Source: Paraspadella gotoi
Lineage: Eukaryota; Chaetognatha
Assembly (NCBI GenBank): GCA_051294375.1
Contig: CM119265.1
Location: 12,636,582-12,700,581 of the forward strand
Length of the DNA: 64,000 nt
Reading direction: 5' to 3'
The position numbers and the translations under genes are program-made. Below, one piece after another: positions 34,917-47,319 of this stretch (positions are counted from its first letter, which is position 1; each line of letters opens with the position of its first letter). Below the pieces are notes generated by a model. The model saw only the letters and a program-made list of their open reading frames with translations, ran no database searches and was not told where the DNA came from.

Positions 34917-35650
34917 CCTGGTCCTCTTTAAATCGCCTCAGGTTTCGTCGTTGTACTCGAGACGAATTTTAAAATTTTAATGTTCGTCAAAACAAGATTT
35001 AAGCACAGTTGTTTCTACATTTTTTTGTATATTTGTAATAATTGTTAAACTCTGGACTTTCGGCGGTCGTTTCAAGATGATGCAATTTTTTTTATTAAGT
35101 TTTTAAATATATAATAAATATATAACTTAATAAAGAACGACGCTTTGGTTTTAAATCAAAACAAACCACTTTATACACAAAAAATGAAAACAAGAGAAGA
35201 GATAATATGAATATAAAAAAAAATCGAAAATAAAAGTTTTTAGAGAGGTAACCATTTCGTTAGGTTACCTGGCCCTCGATTTATTCGCCGGGTGAAATTT
35301 TGTTGTTGTTGTTCACGTCTGACTCGTCGATCGTTAACTCAAAGGAGCTTTTTACATCGATAACGTTTTTATAATCGGTCTCGTTCTTGTTTAATCACAA
35401 TCACGGGCGATTCCGAACGAGAGATTTCACTGGAAATTCCGCGTGAACGATTCACGATTCACCCGGAATCTTCGTCTGTCTGTTTCCTTCTCTCCTTTCA
35501 TCGCCATCACACGGGTTCACGGTCTGGATCCCACCTTTCACTCATCTCCCTCTTTCTTTAACCTTCCTCTACTAATACTCCTCCTCCTCCTCTTCTTCCT
35601 CCTCTTCCTCTTCCCCCTCCTTCACCTTCCCAACGTCGTAAACCTAAGAG

Positions 35651-36773
35651 GATCTCAGCGCCGACGAAGGAAATCATCCCAAAAGCGATCAATCACGACG
35701 ATTCGAAGGGAGATTTCGATCCTCGGGGGTGGTAAGTTGGGGATGGTGGAGCTGAGAGGGGTGGGGTTGGGGATGGTGGAGCTGAGAGGGGGTGGGTGGG
35801 GATGGTGGACTGAGAGAGGGTGGGGGTTGGGGATGGTGGAGCTGAGAGGGTGTGGGGTTGGGGATGGTGGAGCTGAGAAGAGGGGGGGTTGGAGATAGGA
35901 TTGGACGAATGTAGTCGTCTGGCGTGGGAAGGGTTTCAATGGGGAGGCCAGACGAGATCGTCTGGTGAGAGAGAGAGAGTAGAGAGAGAGAGAAGAGAGA
36001 GAGAGAGAGTGATATGATGAGAGAGTAGAAAATAGAAATTGGAGAGCGAGAAAGAGGGCCAAAAGTTTTCAAAATTAAAAGGAAGGCTTGAGGTTTAAAG
36101 GTTTGATATCTTAACCCGAAGCTGCAATAAAAGGAGAACTGGGACACGGGTGAGTTGGCGGGTAGGGACGCTGAGGGAGGGGGGGTAAAGAGGTGAAAGG
36201 TCAGGAGTAAGTGGACGGGTTAAAGATCGAGAGGGCAGTGATCTATGGGTTCGGGTGAGGCGGAGGCGAATAAAGGTGAGTGATGAATGGAAGGAGGAAA
36301 CATTAACCGATTCCTCGATCTCTCAGTTCGACAGTCGGAACGAATCCGGGGCGTGCTGAGGCAGCGGAAGACTGTGTACACAGTTGCTGCTGCCGTTTTT
36401 GTTGGGGGTACGCAGAGGTAAATTTTCTTCGGTTTTAAACCCTGTAGCAGAATAGTAAAGTTTCTTTTATTTAAAGTTTGACCGTCTCGTATCACTATCA
36501 GCATCAGAAAATATATCCTCCCCAGTAAAGCAGATACCGAAAACCAGCAGGCTGATAAATTGCTGAGAAAATACTCGAATATTGACGGACAGAAATGCTT
36601 CTTATCGCAGGCAAGCGTCGTTTTTTCATAATTCTTTTGTAGCGGGATTCTATTTACGTAATTTTTTTTTATTTCTTAAAACCGAGACAATCGAACCGCT
36701 AGGATGTCTTGCTCAAACTCGTAGCTTTAAATTTCCGAAACAAACACAAAAACTGTTTGTAACTTTGTAAACA
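35651..36773 (+). CDS. Candidate small plus-strand gene P, three exons (unit 1)
   Basis: Exon P1 is 35651-35708 (DLSADEGNHPKSDQSRRFE, ending phase 1). P2 is 36327-36417, with a CTCGATCTCTCAG acceptor and a GTAAAT donor (RQSERIRGVLRQRKTVYTVA then AAVFVGGTQ). P3 runs from 36611 to a stop at 36770, with AATAAA just after (about 36,785). The phases join (1 to 1, then 2 to 2). In this unit the P1 donor reads GGGAGA, but the other two units have GGTGAGA. P3 is compositionally poor and the 5' exons are missing. Product unknown. Confidence 0.3.
35729..35895 (+). repeat. 31-33-bp minisatellite, about five units (unit 1)
   Basis: Units of the form GTTGGGGATGGTGGAGCTGA plus GAGGGGGTGGG repeat head to tail just after exon P1. 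The G-run spacing could allow G-quadruplex folding. The same array is at about 41,650-41,840 and 47,395-47,590 with unit-level changes. Confidence 0.85.
35966..36010. repeat. (GA)n microsatellite
   Basis: Interrupted GA array within the intron of candidate gene P. Counterparts are at about 41,939-41,973 and 47,690-47,735. Confidence 0.85.
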
Positions 36774-36904
36774 ATAAGAAAAGAAATAAAGACGAAACCG
36801 GCCTCTACGGCGGATGAAAAAAAATCCCCAAAAAACACAAATAAAACAAATTTGTCGTAAAAAAAAACGCAAAAAAGGGGAAAAAAAGTCGACCTCGCTG
36901 CTCG

Positions 36905-36998
36905 AATTTTAGGGATTTAATGTCGAGGACAAACAACACGTAACCATGGATCATGATTAAAAAACAAATCGCGCGGGGAATGAAAGAAAAAAAACATT

Positions 36999-37062
<64 letters not shown>

Positions 37063-38275
37063 CGAAAAGAACAGGGGGGGGAAAACTGAAAGATAAACTT
37101 ACATACTTAGAAAATCTCACATACTCAAAGAATAAGCTTATTTCTACTGATAGACTGACATAAAAAAAAATAAGAAGGAAGCGAAAAAAGGGGGTAAGTA
37201 AGATTTTTATGGATTAAGGATGAATAAAGAAAGGAGAAGCGAAGAAAAGATAAGAAAAGAGAAAAGATGGAACGTCAACGAAAAAGAAAAAAAAAAACAA
37301 ACTCCTTTTCTGTACAAGAAAATATTGGGTGATTAATTCCCCTTCCTTTGCGGTTTTTTTTTTATTCTCTCTTTGTGTAGCTCTCACCGCAGGTCTTTAT
37401 TTTTGTCGCTAATCGTCGTCATCATCGTCGTCGTCGTCGCTGTCGTCGTCGATCCTTTCTTTATTTTATTCTATTCTTTCCTTCTTTTTTTTTTNNNNNN
37501 NNNNNNNNNNNNNNNNNNNCGAAGTAGTAGTAAAACCTAATTTTTTCAAAAAAGTCAATGTTCTTTTCTCCCGTATGACCTTATCAGTGAGAAACTGTTC
37601 CCTCCCGAGGCTTCCCCTATCTTATCGCTTTTCAATTCCATTCCGTCTCTTTTTCCTTCTGTAACCTCCACCCCCCCTGGTCCCCTTCCATCTCAACTCC
37701 CCTCCTCGCTTCGCCCCGCCCCTCGAATTTTCTCACCCCCCCCCTTCGCTTCAATTCCCTATATTTCCTCCGAAAATTGATCGCCGCAAATCCAACAACC
37801 TGATTGTTCTCGGCAAACAATTCTCTCTTCGGTGACATTAAAAAAAAAAGAGAAAGAATAGAATAAAAATAAAGAAAGGATCGACGACGACAGCGACGAC
37901 GACGACGACGAGATGAGACGACGATTAGCGACAAAAATAAAGACCTGCGGTGAGAGCTACACAAAGAGAGAATAAAAAAAAAACCGCAAGGAAGGGGATT
38001 AATCCCCAATATTTTCTTGTACAGAAAAGGAGTTTGTTTTTTTTTTTTTTTTTCGTTGACGTTCCATCTTTTCTCTTTTCTTATCTTTTCTTCGCTTCTC
38101 CTTTCTTTATTCATCCTTAATCCCTAAAAATCTTACTTACCCCCTTTTTTCGCTTCCTTCTTATTTTTTTTTATGTCAGTCTAATCAGTAGAATAAGCTT
38201 ATTCTTTGAGTAGTGAGATTTTCTAAGTATGTAAGTTTATCTTTCAGTTTTCCCCCCACTTCCTCGTCTCTCTTT

Positions 38276-38348
<73 letters not shown>

Positions 38349-38432
38349 TTTCTTTATTCCCCGCCGCGATTTGTTTTTTAATCATGAATCCATGGTTACG
38401 TGTTGTTTGTCCTCGACATTAAATCCCTAAAA
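36905..38432. repeat. Fold-back inverted repeat around a 25-N gap
   Basis: 36,905-37,494 is the reverse complement of about 37,845-38,432 (both contain the GA/TC array and the AGCTCTCACCGCAGGTC word, facing opposite ways). The centre segment 37,520-37,845 occurs in the opposite orientation at 43,480-43,800. The simplest reading is a chimeric fold-back read or contig joined to its own reverse complement. A true genomic palindrome is the alternative. Confidence 0.85.
37495..37519. other. 25-N placeholder gap
   Basis: Separates the left arm of the fold-back from its centre and right arm. Confidence 0.95.
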
Positions 38433-38639
38433 TTCTACTTACTGCAATATGAGAGAGTACTCTAAACGAAACAAATTTTTTAAAGCAGCTTCGTTAAAAA
38501 AAAGTAGGCAAGAACTTTTTTTAGAAGGCTTCGAGCTAAAGTTGCCACGCACGAGAGACCTTCACCACTTTCGCCCCGACTCCCATCTTCTCCTCCCGTG
38601 CCTCTTGCTCTATTCTCCAAACATCGACCCAACCCACTT

Positions 38640-40142
38640 CTCGACTTTCTTTTTCATTCGGAATCATTTCTCTTTCGCCTTTTGTCTTCTCGTTCTCTCC
38701 TCGCTATTCTCCTTTGCCGGAAGAGGCGGACATTTATCTTCTTTCCGGCAGAGGAGAAAAGTTTTTTTTTAGTCTCGGCTGGAGAAGAGATGTCGCCGTT
38801 TTATGAGTAGCGGAAAATTCTTGCTTTTTACTGCAAAGTTGATACTTTTTGATTATTCCTCTCGCTGGGAAATTTGTTTTTCCGTCTTAAGGTCGAACGA
38901 AGAGATTTTTATCCTTTCCAGCGGAGGTGGTTCCATTGTGTTTAGGAGAAGAGGAAGAACTTTTTCTTTCATCCACGATGCAGAACTTCTGTTTTGTTTA
39001 GCAAAGGGAGTTTTCCTATTCTTCTTCCTTTTCCGGTTTTTCTCGCAGATTGGGACGTTCGTTATTTTTGGGAACGATTTCCGTATTCGTTGGAACGTCA
39101 GCGGAAGAAATTTATTTTGTTTTAGCGGTGAATTAAAAGGTCCTTCTCTTTTTCCGGCGGAATGACATGCTTTTAACTTTTCTGCGAGGAGAAGGGAAAG
39201 GGGGGGTGTTTGTGCTTCGTTTCCCAGGAGGTTTGATTTTTTCAATGAAGATTTTATTTTTTTCGACACTGGATGAGATTTTTATTCGTGGAGCGAGGAA
39301 TGTTCTTTATTATCCGGACACCGGGTGCGAATTCTTATGTTTTATCGGCAAAGGAAACTGATTCTTCCCCTTTTTTCGATCGACGGGTTAGAACTTTTCC
39401 GGTTTCCAGCGAGGGAGCTTTTCGCTTTAACATTACCGAAGACGATCCGACGAGTTTGTTCCACTTAATTTTCTCTCTCGAATTTTTTCTTTCTTCTTTT
39501 CGATTTTCACGTTTTTTTCGCGCATCTCTCCGAAATTCGCGCCCCTCAAAGCAGACGTTTTCACGATGTCGCGCTCAAACGCGCGTTTCACGGATTCCGT
39601 CGAGAATTTCGCCTTTCGTCGGAATCCGCCGCAAGCTGGATTTAGCAAATTCCCATTTCTGATCGCCGTTCAAAATCCGCGTCATCTTTCACGCCGCACG
39701 TCTTTTTCGATTTCCGGCAAAACTCGCTTCTTTTTTCGTTAGTTTTCCGATCAGGGCGTCGTCTTTTTCCTTTTTTGTTCGAGATTGCGGCGATCTTTCC
39801 GGCGCTCGGTTGGGGTTCGTCGAGCGAACCGGAGTCGATTGTTGCGGCGGACGGTTCCAACTTTGACGCTGATGTCTTGATGCGGACACGTTGGGCAGAC
39901 GATTTCATAGATTGCGAAGTAAGAAGTTCTGGGAGAAATTTTTTAGACAATTCAGATTGCAAGTGCCCGCTGGGTTTCGTATTATTCGTTATTATTCCTA
40001 CTTACTTCCAGCTCGTAGCGACGTGCGCTGCATCTGCAGCAACAACAGTGCGTGCTCCATGCTGTAAAGTGAAGTGAGTGGTTGAGAGGAGTCCGCCAGG
40101 CTTGCAGAATCGTAGATGTTTTGCAGAGCGTTTTGAATCCAT
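38640..40142 (-). pseudogene. Frameshifted copy of the gene B 5' half (unit 2)
   Basis: Starts with the gene B start context (MDSK at 40142) and keeps the conserved intron splice sites and the CPxC-encoding block. Single-base indels shift the frame repeatedly, beginning a few codons after the start (an extra C in GCAGAGCG). It ends around the FPNEKES-encoding region and does not contain the GKxND repeats or the C-terminal block. Either a decayed truncated paralogue or uncorrected long-read sequence of the same gene. Unit 3 differs from it mainly by further 1-bp indels, which favours the latter. Confidence 0.6.
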
Positions 40143-41574
40143 AGATTTCTAAATATTCGATCCAGTTTTCTTTATTTTTTGTTAAAAATATTTTTTACGA
40201 ATCGTTTGTTAGGGAGAGGCGGGCTTGTTGTCGTTTTTAATTTCCGCTTACGGATTATTACCAGAGCTCTCGGGCAAAAGTTCCTCCTTAAAAGACTTTT
40301 TACGCAATTTAACGAAACACACTTTTGGTTTTCAACATTTGTTTCAAGTTTTGCGAAAACAGTTTGGAAAAGAAATTGGGTCTAAAAACCGAAAACAATC
40401 CTTTTTATTTTTTTATTTTTTATTTTTTATTTTTTAATATTTTTATTCGTGAGAGCAAAAATTTTTAGGATTGACCTGAAATAATTTAATTAAGGCCTCA
40501 TTTCTCTCGAACTTGATTCAACAAATGAGGCGGCTTTCGTTCACTTTTTCTAGGCTTCAACAATTCTTAAAGTTAGCTTTCGCTAACCTAAGCTGCTGCT
40601 TTTTTCCCCGATGGCCCGAATCCCTACTTCGCTGACGTTCCAGGCTTGCCATTTCGGCTTCCAACTCAGGCTCATGAATTCCCCGAGCTGAAAATACAGA
40701 ACACAATGTCCACGAGGATCAACAACCAAAAAAAATATTGTGTTCATTTCCTCGGAGACGTGAGCGTCGGTCGTCGTACGTCGTCGTGTCGCGGGGCGGC
40801 GCTGCGTCCTTTAAATCGCTCTCAGTTTCGTCGTTGTACTCGAGACGAATTTTTAAAATTTTAATGTTCGTCAAAACAAGATTTAAGCACAGTTTGTTTC
40901 TACATTTTTTGTATATTTGTAATAATTATCTAAACTCTGACTTTCGGCGGTCGTTTCAAGATGATTGCAATTTTTTTTATGTTTTACATATATAATGAAA
41001 TATATAACTTTAATAAAGAACGAGTTTGGTTTTAATCAAAACCAAACCACTTTATACACAAAAAATGAAAACAAAGAGGAAATTGATATTGATGAGACGT
41101 AAGCTAGAGAACATACAGCGTGATGGGCCACGGGAAAGCAACAATAGTATCGAAAATAAAGTTTTAGAGAGGTAACCATGTCGTTTAGTTAACGCTGCCT
41201 CGATTTATTCGCCGGGTGAATTTTGTGTTTGTTGTTCACGTCTGACTCGTCGATCGTTAACTTCAAAGGAGCTTTTTTCACATCGATAACGTTTTTATTA
41301 TACACCGGTCTCGTTCTTGTTTAATCACAATCAGCGGCGATTCGAAGAGAGATTTTCACTGGAATTTCGCGTGAACGATTCACGATTCACCCGGAATCTT
41401 GTCTGTCTTGTTTCTTCTCTTCCTTTCATCGCCATCACACGGGGTTCACGGTCTGGATCCCACCTTTCACTTCATCTCCCTCTTTCTTTACCTTCCTCTA
41501 CTAAACTCCTCCTCCTCCTCTTCTTCCTCCTTTCCTCTTCCCCCTCCTTCCACGTTTCCCACGTCGTACACTAA

Positions 41575-41937
41575 GGATCTCAGCGCCGACGAAGGAAATC
41601 ATCCCAACAGCGATCAATCACGACGATTCGAAGGTGAGATTTCGATCTCGGGGGTGGTAAGTTGGGGATGGTGGAGTGAGAGGGGGTGGGGTTGGGGATG
41701 GTTGGAGCTGAGAGGGTGGATGGGGGACCTGAGGGGGGTTGGGGTGGGATGGTGGAGCTGTAGAGAGGGTGGGGGTTGGGGATGGTGAGCTGAGAGGGTG
41801 TGGGGTTGGGGATTGGTGGAGCTGAGAGAGGGAGGGGTTGGAGATAGGATTAGGGACGAATGTAGTCGGTCTGGCGTGGGAAGGGTTTCAATGGGGAGGC
41901 CAGACGAAGATGCGTCTGGCTGAGAGAGAGTAGAAGA

Positions 41938-41978
<41 letters not shown>

Positions 41979-42400
41979 AGAGAGAAAGAAGAGAGTAGAA
42001 AATTGCGAGAGCGAGAAGAGAGGGGCCAAGTTTTCAAAATTAAAAGGAAGGCTTGAGGTTTAAAAGTTTGATATCTTAACCCGAAGCGTGCAATAAAAGG
42101 CGAACTGGGAACGGGTTGAGTTGGCGGGTAGGACGCTGAGGGAGGGGGGGTAAGAAGGTGAAAAGGTCAGCAGGTCAGTGGAAGGGTTTAAAGATCGAGA
42201 GGGCAAGTGATCTATGGGTTTCGGGTGAGGCGGAGGCGAATAAAGGTGAGTGGGATGAATGGAAGGAGGAAACAATTACCGATTCCTCGATCTCTCAGTT
42301 CGACAGTCGGAACGAATCCGGAAGCGTGCTGAGCAGGCGTAAGACTGTGTACACAGTTGCTGCTATGCCGTTTTTGTTGGGGGTACGCAGAGGTTAAATT
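41575..42400 (+). pseudogene. Copy of candidate gene P exons P1-P2 (unit 2)
   Basis: The P1 counterpart (GATCTCAGCGCCGACGAAGG...) ends with a proper GGTGAGA donor near 41,633. The P2 counterpart near 42,300-42,397 keeps the acceptor and the YTVAA-encoding core but carries indels. It is useful mainly for correcting the P1 donor of unit 1. Confidence 0.35.
41650..41840 (+). repeat. 31-33-bp minisatellite (unit 2)
   Basis: Same GGGGATGGTGGAGCTGAGAG-type units as at 35,729, with indels. Confidence 0.8.
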
Positions 42401-42892
42401 TTCTTCGGTTTTTAAACCCTGGTAGCAGAATTTAGTAAGTTTCTTTTATTTAAAGTTTGACCGTCTCGTATCACTATCAGATCAGATAAATATTACCTCC
42501 CAGTAAGCAGAAACGCGAAAAACCCAGCAGGCTGATAAATTGCTGGAGAAAATTACTCGATATTGGACGGACAGGAAATGCTTCTTATCGCACGGCAAGG
42601 TCGTTTTTCATAATTCTTTTGTAGCGGGATTCTAATTTACGTATTTTTTTTTATTTCTATAAAACCGAGACAATGCGAACCGCTAGCATGTCTTGCTCAA
42701 ACTCGTAGCTTTAAATTTCCGAAACAAACACAAAACACTGTTTTGTAACTTTGTAACAAATAAGAAAAGAAATAAAGACAGAAACCGCCTCTACGTCCGG
42801 ATGAAAAAAAACCCCAAAAACACAAATAAAACAAATTTGTCGTAAAAAAAAAACGCAAAAAAGGGGAAAAAAGTCGACTCGCTGCTGGTCGA

Positions 42893-42980
42893 ATTTTAGG
42901 GATTTATATTCGAGGACAAACAACACGTACACATGGATTCATGATTAAAAAAAAATCGCGGCGGGGAATAAAGAAAAAAG

Positions 42981-43049
<69 letters not shown>

Positions 43050-43978
43050 AGACGACGTGGGGGGAAACTGAAAGATAAACTTACATACTTAGAAATATCA
43101 CATACTCAAAGATATAGCTTATTCTACTGATTAGACTGACATAAAAAAAAATTAAGAAGGAAGCGAAAAAAGGGGTAAGTAAGATTTTTGAGGATTAAGG
43201 ATGAATAAAGAAAGGAGAAGCGAAGAAAAGATAAGAAGAGGAAAAGATGGAACGTCAACGAAAAAAAAAAAAAAAACAAACTCCTTTTCTGTACAAGAAA
43301 ATATTGGGTGATTAATTCCCCTTCCTTGCGGTTTTTTTTTTATTCTCTCTTTTGTGTAGCTCTCACCGCAGGTCTTTATTTTTGTCGGCTAATCGTCGTC
43401 TATCATCGTCGTCGTCGTCGCTGTCCGTCGTCGATCGCTTTCTTTATTTTTATTCTATTCTTTCCTTCTTTTTTTTTTAATGTCACCGAAGAGAGAATGT
43501 TTGCCGAGACAATCAGGTTTGTTGATTTGCGGCGATCAATTTTCGGAGGAAAATAGGGAATTGGAGCGAGGGGGGGGGGTGAGAAAATTCGAGGGGCGGG
43601 GCGAAGCGAGGAGGGGGGTTGAGATGGAAGGGGACCAGGGGGGTGGAGGTTACAGAGGGAAAAAGAGACGGAATGGAATTGAAAAGCGATAAGATAGGGG
43701 AAGCCCGCGGGAGGGAACAGTTTCTCACTGATAAGGTCATACGGGGAGAAAAGAACATTTGACTTTTTTGAAAAATTAGGTTTTACTACTACTCTGTACT
43801 TACTGCAATATGAGAGGTATACTACAACGAAACAAATTTTTTAAAGCAGCTTCGTTAAAAAAAAGTAGGCCAAGAACTTTTTTAGAAGGCTTCGAGCTAA
43901 AGTTGCTCAAAAGTCTGTAAGTTGGTGACCAAATACCCCAGAGGTCAGTACGGTTCAGTTTCGATAGCGTTGATCGTC
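42893..43978 (+). repeat. 1.1-kb block nearly identical to 48,633-49,717
   Basis: At an offset of 5,740 bp the two blocks agree almost base for base, including the length of the (GA)n array and all homopolymers. Only a few single-base differences are seen (for example GGAGCGAGG versus GGAGGAGG). The flanking parts of the same units differ at many positions. The match is too good for a noisy neighbour, so the same raw sequence was probably placed twice. Confidence 0.8.
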
Positions 43979-44003
43979 NNNNNNNNNNNNNNNNNNNNNN
44001 NNN
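43979..44003. other. 25-N gap that hides no sequence
   Basis: The flanks GATCGTC and CGATTCT abut directly, with nothing between them, at 49,717/49,718 in unit 3. The gap is therefore a placeholder. Confidence 0.8.
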
Positions 44004-44339
44004 CGATTCTATTCAGAACCACCAAAACAATAAACAATAAAAATTCACAACCAATTCCACATGTTCGAACGAAAAAACATTTACAAAAGCTATTTTCTTC
44101 GTTTTTACGATTTTATTTAGAAAAGAAAAGAAATGTTCGCAGATCCGGCAGGGAAATAGAAACGTTTGGAAACTTCTATTCCAGCGTTACGACGTGTCTC
44201 GTCTGCGAATCGGTAGGCGTGGCCGAACATCTCTCTCCACGCCCCCTTCCCCCACGCACGAGAGACCTTCACCACTTTCGCCCCGACTCCCATCTTCTCC
44301 TCCCGTGCCTCTTGCTCTATTCTCCAAACATCGACCCAA

Positions 44340-45862
44340 CCCACTTCTCGACTTTCTTTTTCATTCGGAATCATTTCTCTTTCGCCTTTTGTCTTCTCGT
44401 TCTCTCCTCGCTATTCTCCTTTGCCGGAAGAGGCGGAAATTTATCCTTCTTTCCGGCAGAGGAGAAAAGTTTTTTTATTAGTCTCGGCTGGAGAAGAATG
44501 TCCCGTTTTATGAGTAGCGGAAAATTCTTGCTTTTTACTGAAAGTGATACTCTTTTGACTTTTCTCTTCGCTAGGGACAATTTGTTTTTCCGTCTTTAAA
44601 GTCGAACTAAGAGATTTTTATCCTTTCCAGCGGAGGTGGTTCCATTGTGTTTAGGGAGAAGAGGAAGAACTTTTTCTTTCACGAACGAATGCAGAACTTT
44701 CGTTTTGGTTTAGCAAAGGGATTTCCATATTCTTCTTCCTTTTCTGGTTTTTCTCGCAGATTGAGGAGCGTTCGTTATTTTTGGGAAACATTTCCGTATT
44801 CGTGGAACGTCAGGGAAGAATTTATTTTGTTTTTAGCGGTGAATTAAAAGGTCCTTCTCTTTTTCCGGCGGAATGACATGCTTTTACTTTTCTGCGAGGA
44901 GAAGGGGAAAGGGGGTGTTTTGCTTCGTTTTCCAGGAGGGTTTGATTTTTTCCAATGAAGATTTTATTTTTTCGACACTGGATGAAGATTTTTATTCGTG
45001 GAGGAGGAATGTTCTTTATTATCCGGACGACCGGGTGCGAATTCTTATGTTTTTATCGGCAAAGGAAATGATTCTTCCCCTTTTTTCGATCGACGGGTGA
45101 GAACTTTTTCCGGTTTGCCAGCGAGGAGCTTTTCGCTGTTACATACGAAGACGATCCGACGGAGTTTTTCCACTGTAATTTTCTCTCTCGAATTTTTTTC
45201 TTTCTTCTTTTCGATTTTCACGTTTTTTTTCGCGTCTCTCCGAAATTCGCGCCTCCAAAGCAGACGTTTTCACGATGTGCGCGTCAAACCGCGTTTCAGG
45301 ATTCCGTCGAGAATTTCGCCTTTCGTGCGGAATCTCGCCGCAAGCTGGATTTAGCAAATCCCTCTTTCTGATCGCCGTTCAAAATCCGCGTCATCTTTCA
45401 CCGCCACACGTCTTTTTCGATTTCCGGCAAAACTCGCTTCTTTTTTCGTCTAGTTTTCCGATCAGGGCGCGTCTGTTTCCTTTTTTTGTTCGAGATTGCG
45501 GCGAATCTTTTCCGGCGCCCGTTTGGGGTTCGTCGAGCTGGAACCGGAGTCGTTGTTGCGGCGACGGTTCGCAACTATTTGACGCTGATGCTTTGATGCG
45601 ACACGTTGGGCAGACATTTCATAGCATGCGAAGTAAGAAAGGTTCTTGGGAGAAATATTTTTAGACAATCAGATTGCAAGTGCCCGCTGGGTTCGTATTA
45701 TTTCGTTATTATCCTACTTACTTCCAGCTCGGTAGCGACGTGCGCTGCATCTGCAGAACAACAGTGCGTCTTCCATGCTGTAAAGTGAAGTTCGAATGGT
45801 TTGCGAGGAGTCCGCCAGGCTTGCCAGAATCGTAGACGTTTTGCAGAGCGTTTTGAATCCAT
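44340..45862 (-). pseudogene. Frameshifted copy of the gene B 5' half (unit 3)
   Basis: Same extent as the unit-2 copy (MDSK start at 45862, conserved splice sites near 45,660-45,725), with its own set of 1-bp indels. Upstream of the shared block the minus strand reads through a stretch (VGWVDVWRIEQEAREEKMGV...) that is not in gene B. The copies therefore share a breakpoint that is not random noise. Confidence 0.6.
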
Positions 45863-47319
45863 AGATTCTCTAAATATTCGATCCAAGTTTTCTTTATTTT
45901 TTGTTAAAAATATTTTTACGAATCGTTTGTTAGGAGAGAGGCGGGCTTGTTTGTCGTTTTTAATTTCCCGCTTACGGAGTTTTACTCACGAGCTCCTCGG
46001 GTCGAAAAGTTTCCTCCTTTAAAAGACTTTTTACGCAATTTAACGAAAACACTTTTTTGTTTTCAACATTGTTTCAAGTTTCTGCGAAAACAGTTTGGAA
46101 AGAAATTGGGTCTAAAAATGCGAAAACAATCCTTTTTATTTTTTTATTTTTTATTTTTTATTTTTTCAATTATTTTTATTCGTGAGAGCAAAACATTTTT
46201 AGGATTGACCTGAAATAAATTTAATTTAGGGCCTCCTTTCTCTCGAACTTGATTCAAAATGAGGCGGCTTTCGTTCACTTTTCTAGGCTTCAACAATTCT
46301 TAAGTAGGCTTTCGCTAACCTAAGGCTGCTGCTTTTTTCCCGATGGCGAATCCTACTTCGCTGACGTTCCAGGCTGCCGAGTTTCGGCTTCCAACTCACG
46401 GCTCATGAACTTCCCAGCTGAAAATACAGAAAACACAATGTCACGAGGATCAACACCAAAAAAAATATTGGTTCATTCTCCTCGGAGACGTGAGCGTCGT
46501 CGTCGTACGTCGTCGTCGTCGGGAGGGGCGGCCTGCGTCTCTTTAAATCGCTCTTAGTTTCGTCGTTGTACTCGAGACGAATTTTTAAAATTTTAATGTT
46601 CGTCAAACAAGATTTAGCACAGTTTGTTCTACATATTTTTGTATATTTGTAATAATTGATTAAACTCTGTGACTTTCGGCGGTCGTTTCAAGATGATTGC
46701 AAATTTTTTTTATGTATTTACATATAGTAATGAATATATAACTTAATAAAGAAGACGTTTGGTTTTAAATCAAAACCAAACCACTTTATACACAAAAATG
46801 AAAACAAAGAGAAATACTGATTTAAAGAGTGATGAGTAATATGTGAACATAGCACTGATCAGGAAAGGAACGAAGTTATAATCGAAAATAAAAGTTTTTA
46901 GAGAGGTAACCCATGTTCGTTCAGGTTAACGCTGGCCTCGATTTATTCGCGGGTGAATTTTGTTGTTTGTTGTTCACGTCTGACTTCGTCGACTCGTTAA
47001 CTTCAGAAGGAGCTTTTTCATCGATAACGTTTTTAAATACATCGGTCTCGTTCTTGTTTAATCACAATCAGGCGATTCCGAACGACGAGATTGTTCACTG
47101 GAAATTCGCGTGAACGATTTCACGATTCACCCGGAATCTTGTCTTGTCTTGTTTCCTTCTCTCCTTTCATCGCCATCTAACGGGGTTCACGGTCTGGATC
47201 CCACCTTTCACTCATCTCCCTCTTTCTTTAACCTTCCTCTACTAATACTCTCCTCCTCCTCTTCTTCCTCTCTCTTCCTCTTTCCCCCTCCTTCACGCTT
47301 CCCAACGTCGGTACTAGAG

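Larger units (their letters stand above)
38545..43978 (+). repeat. Unit 2 of the gene B / gene P segment
   Basis: Repeats, in the same order, the 5' half of gene B, its upstream flank, the 31-bp minisatellite, candidate gene P and the (GA)n segment. It has many scattered 1-bp indels compared with unit 1. Confidence 0.85.
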
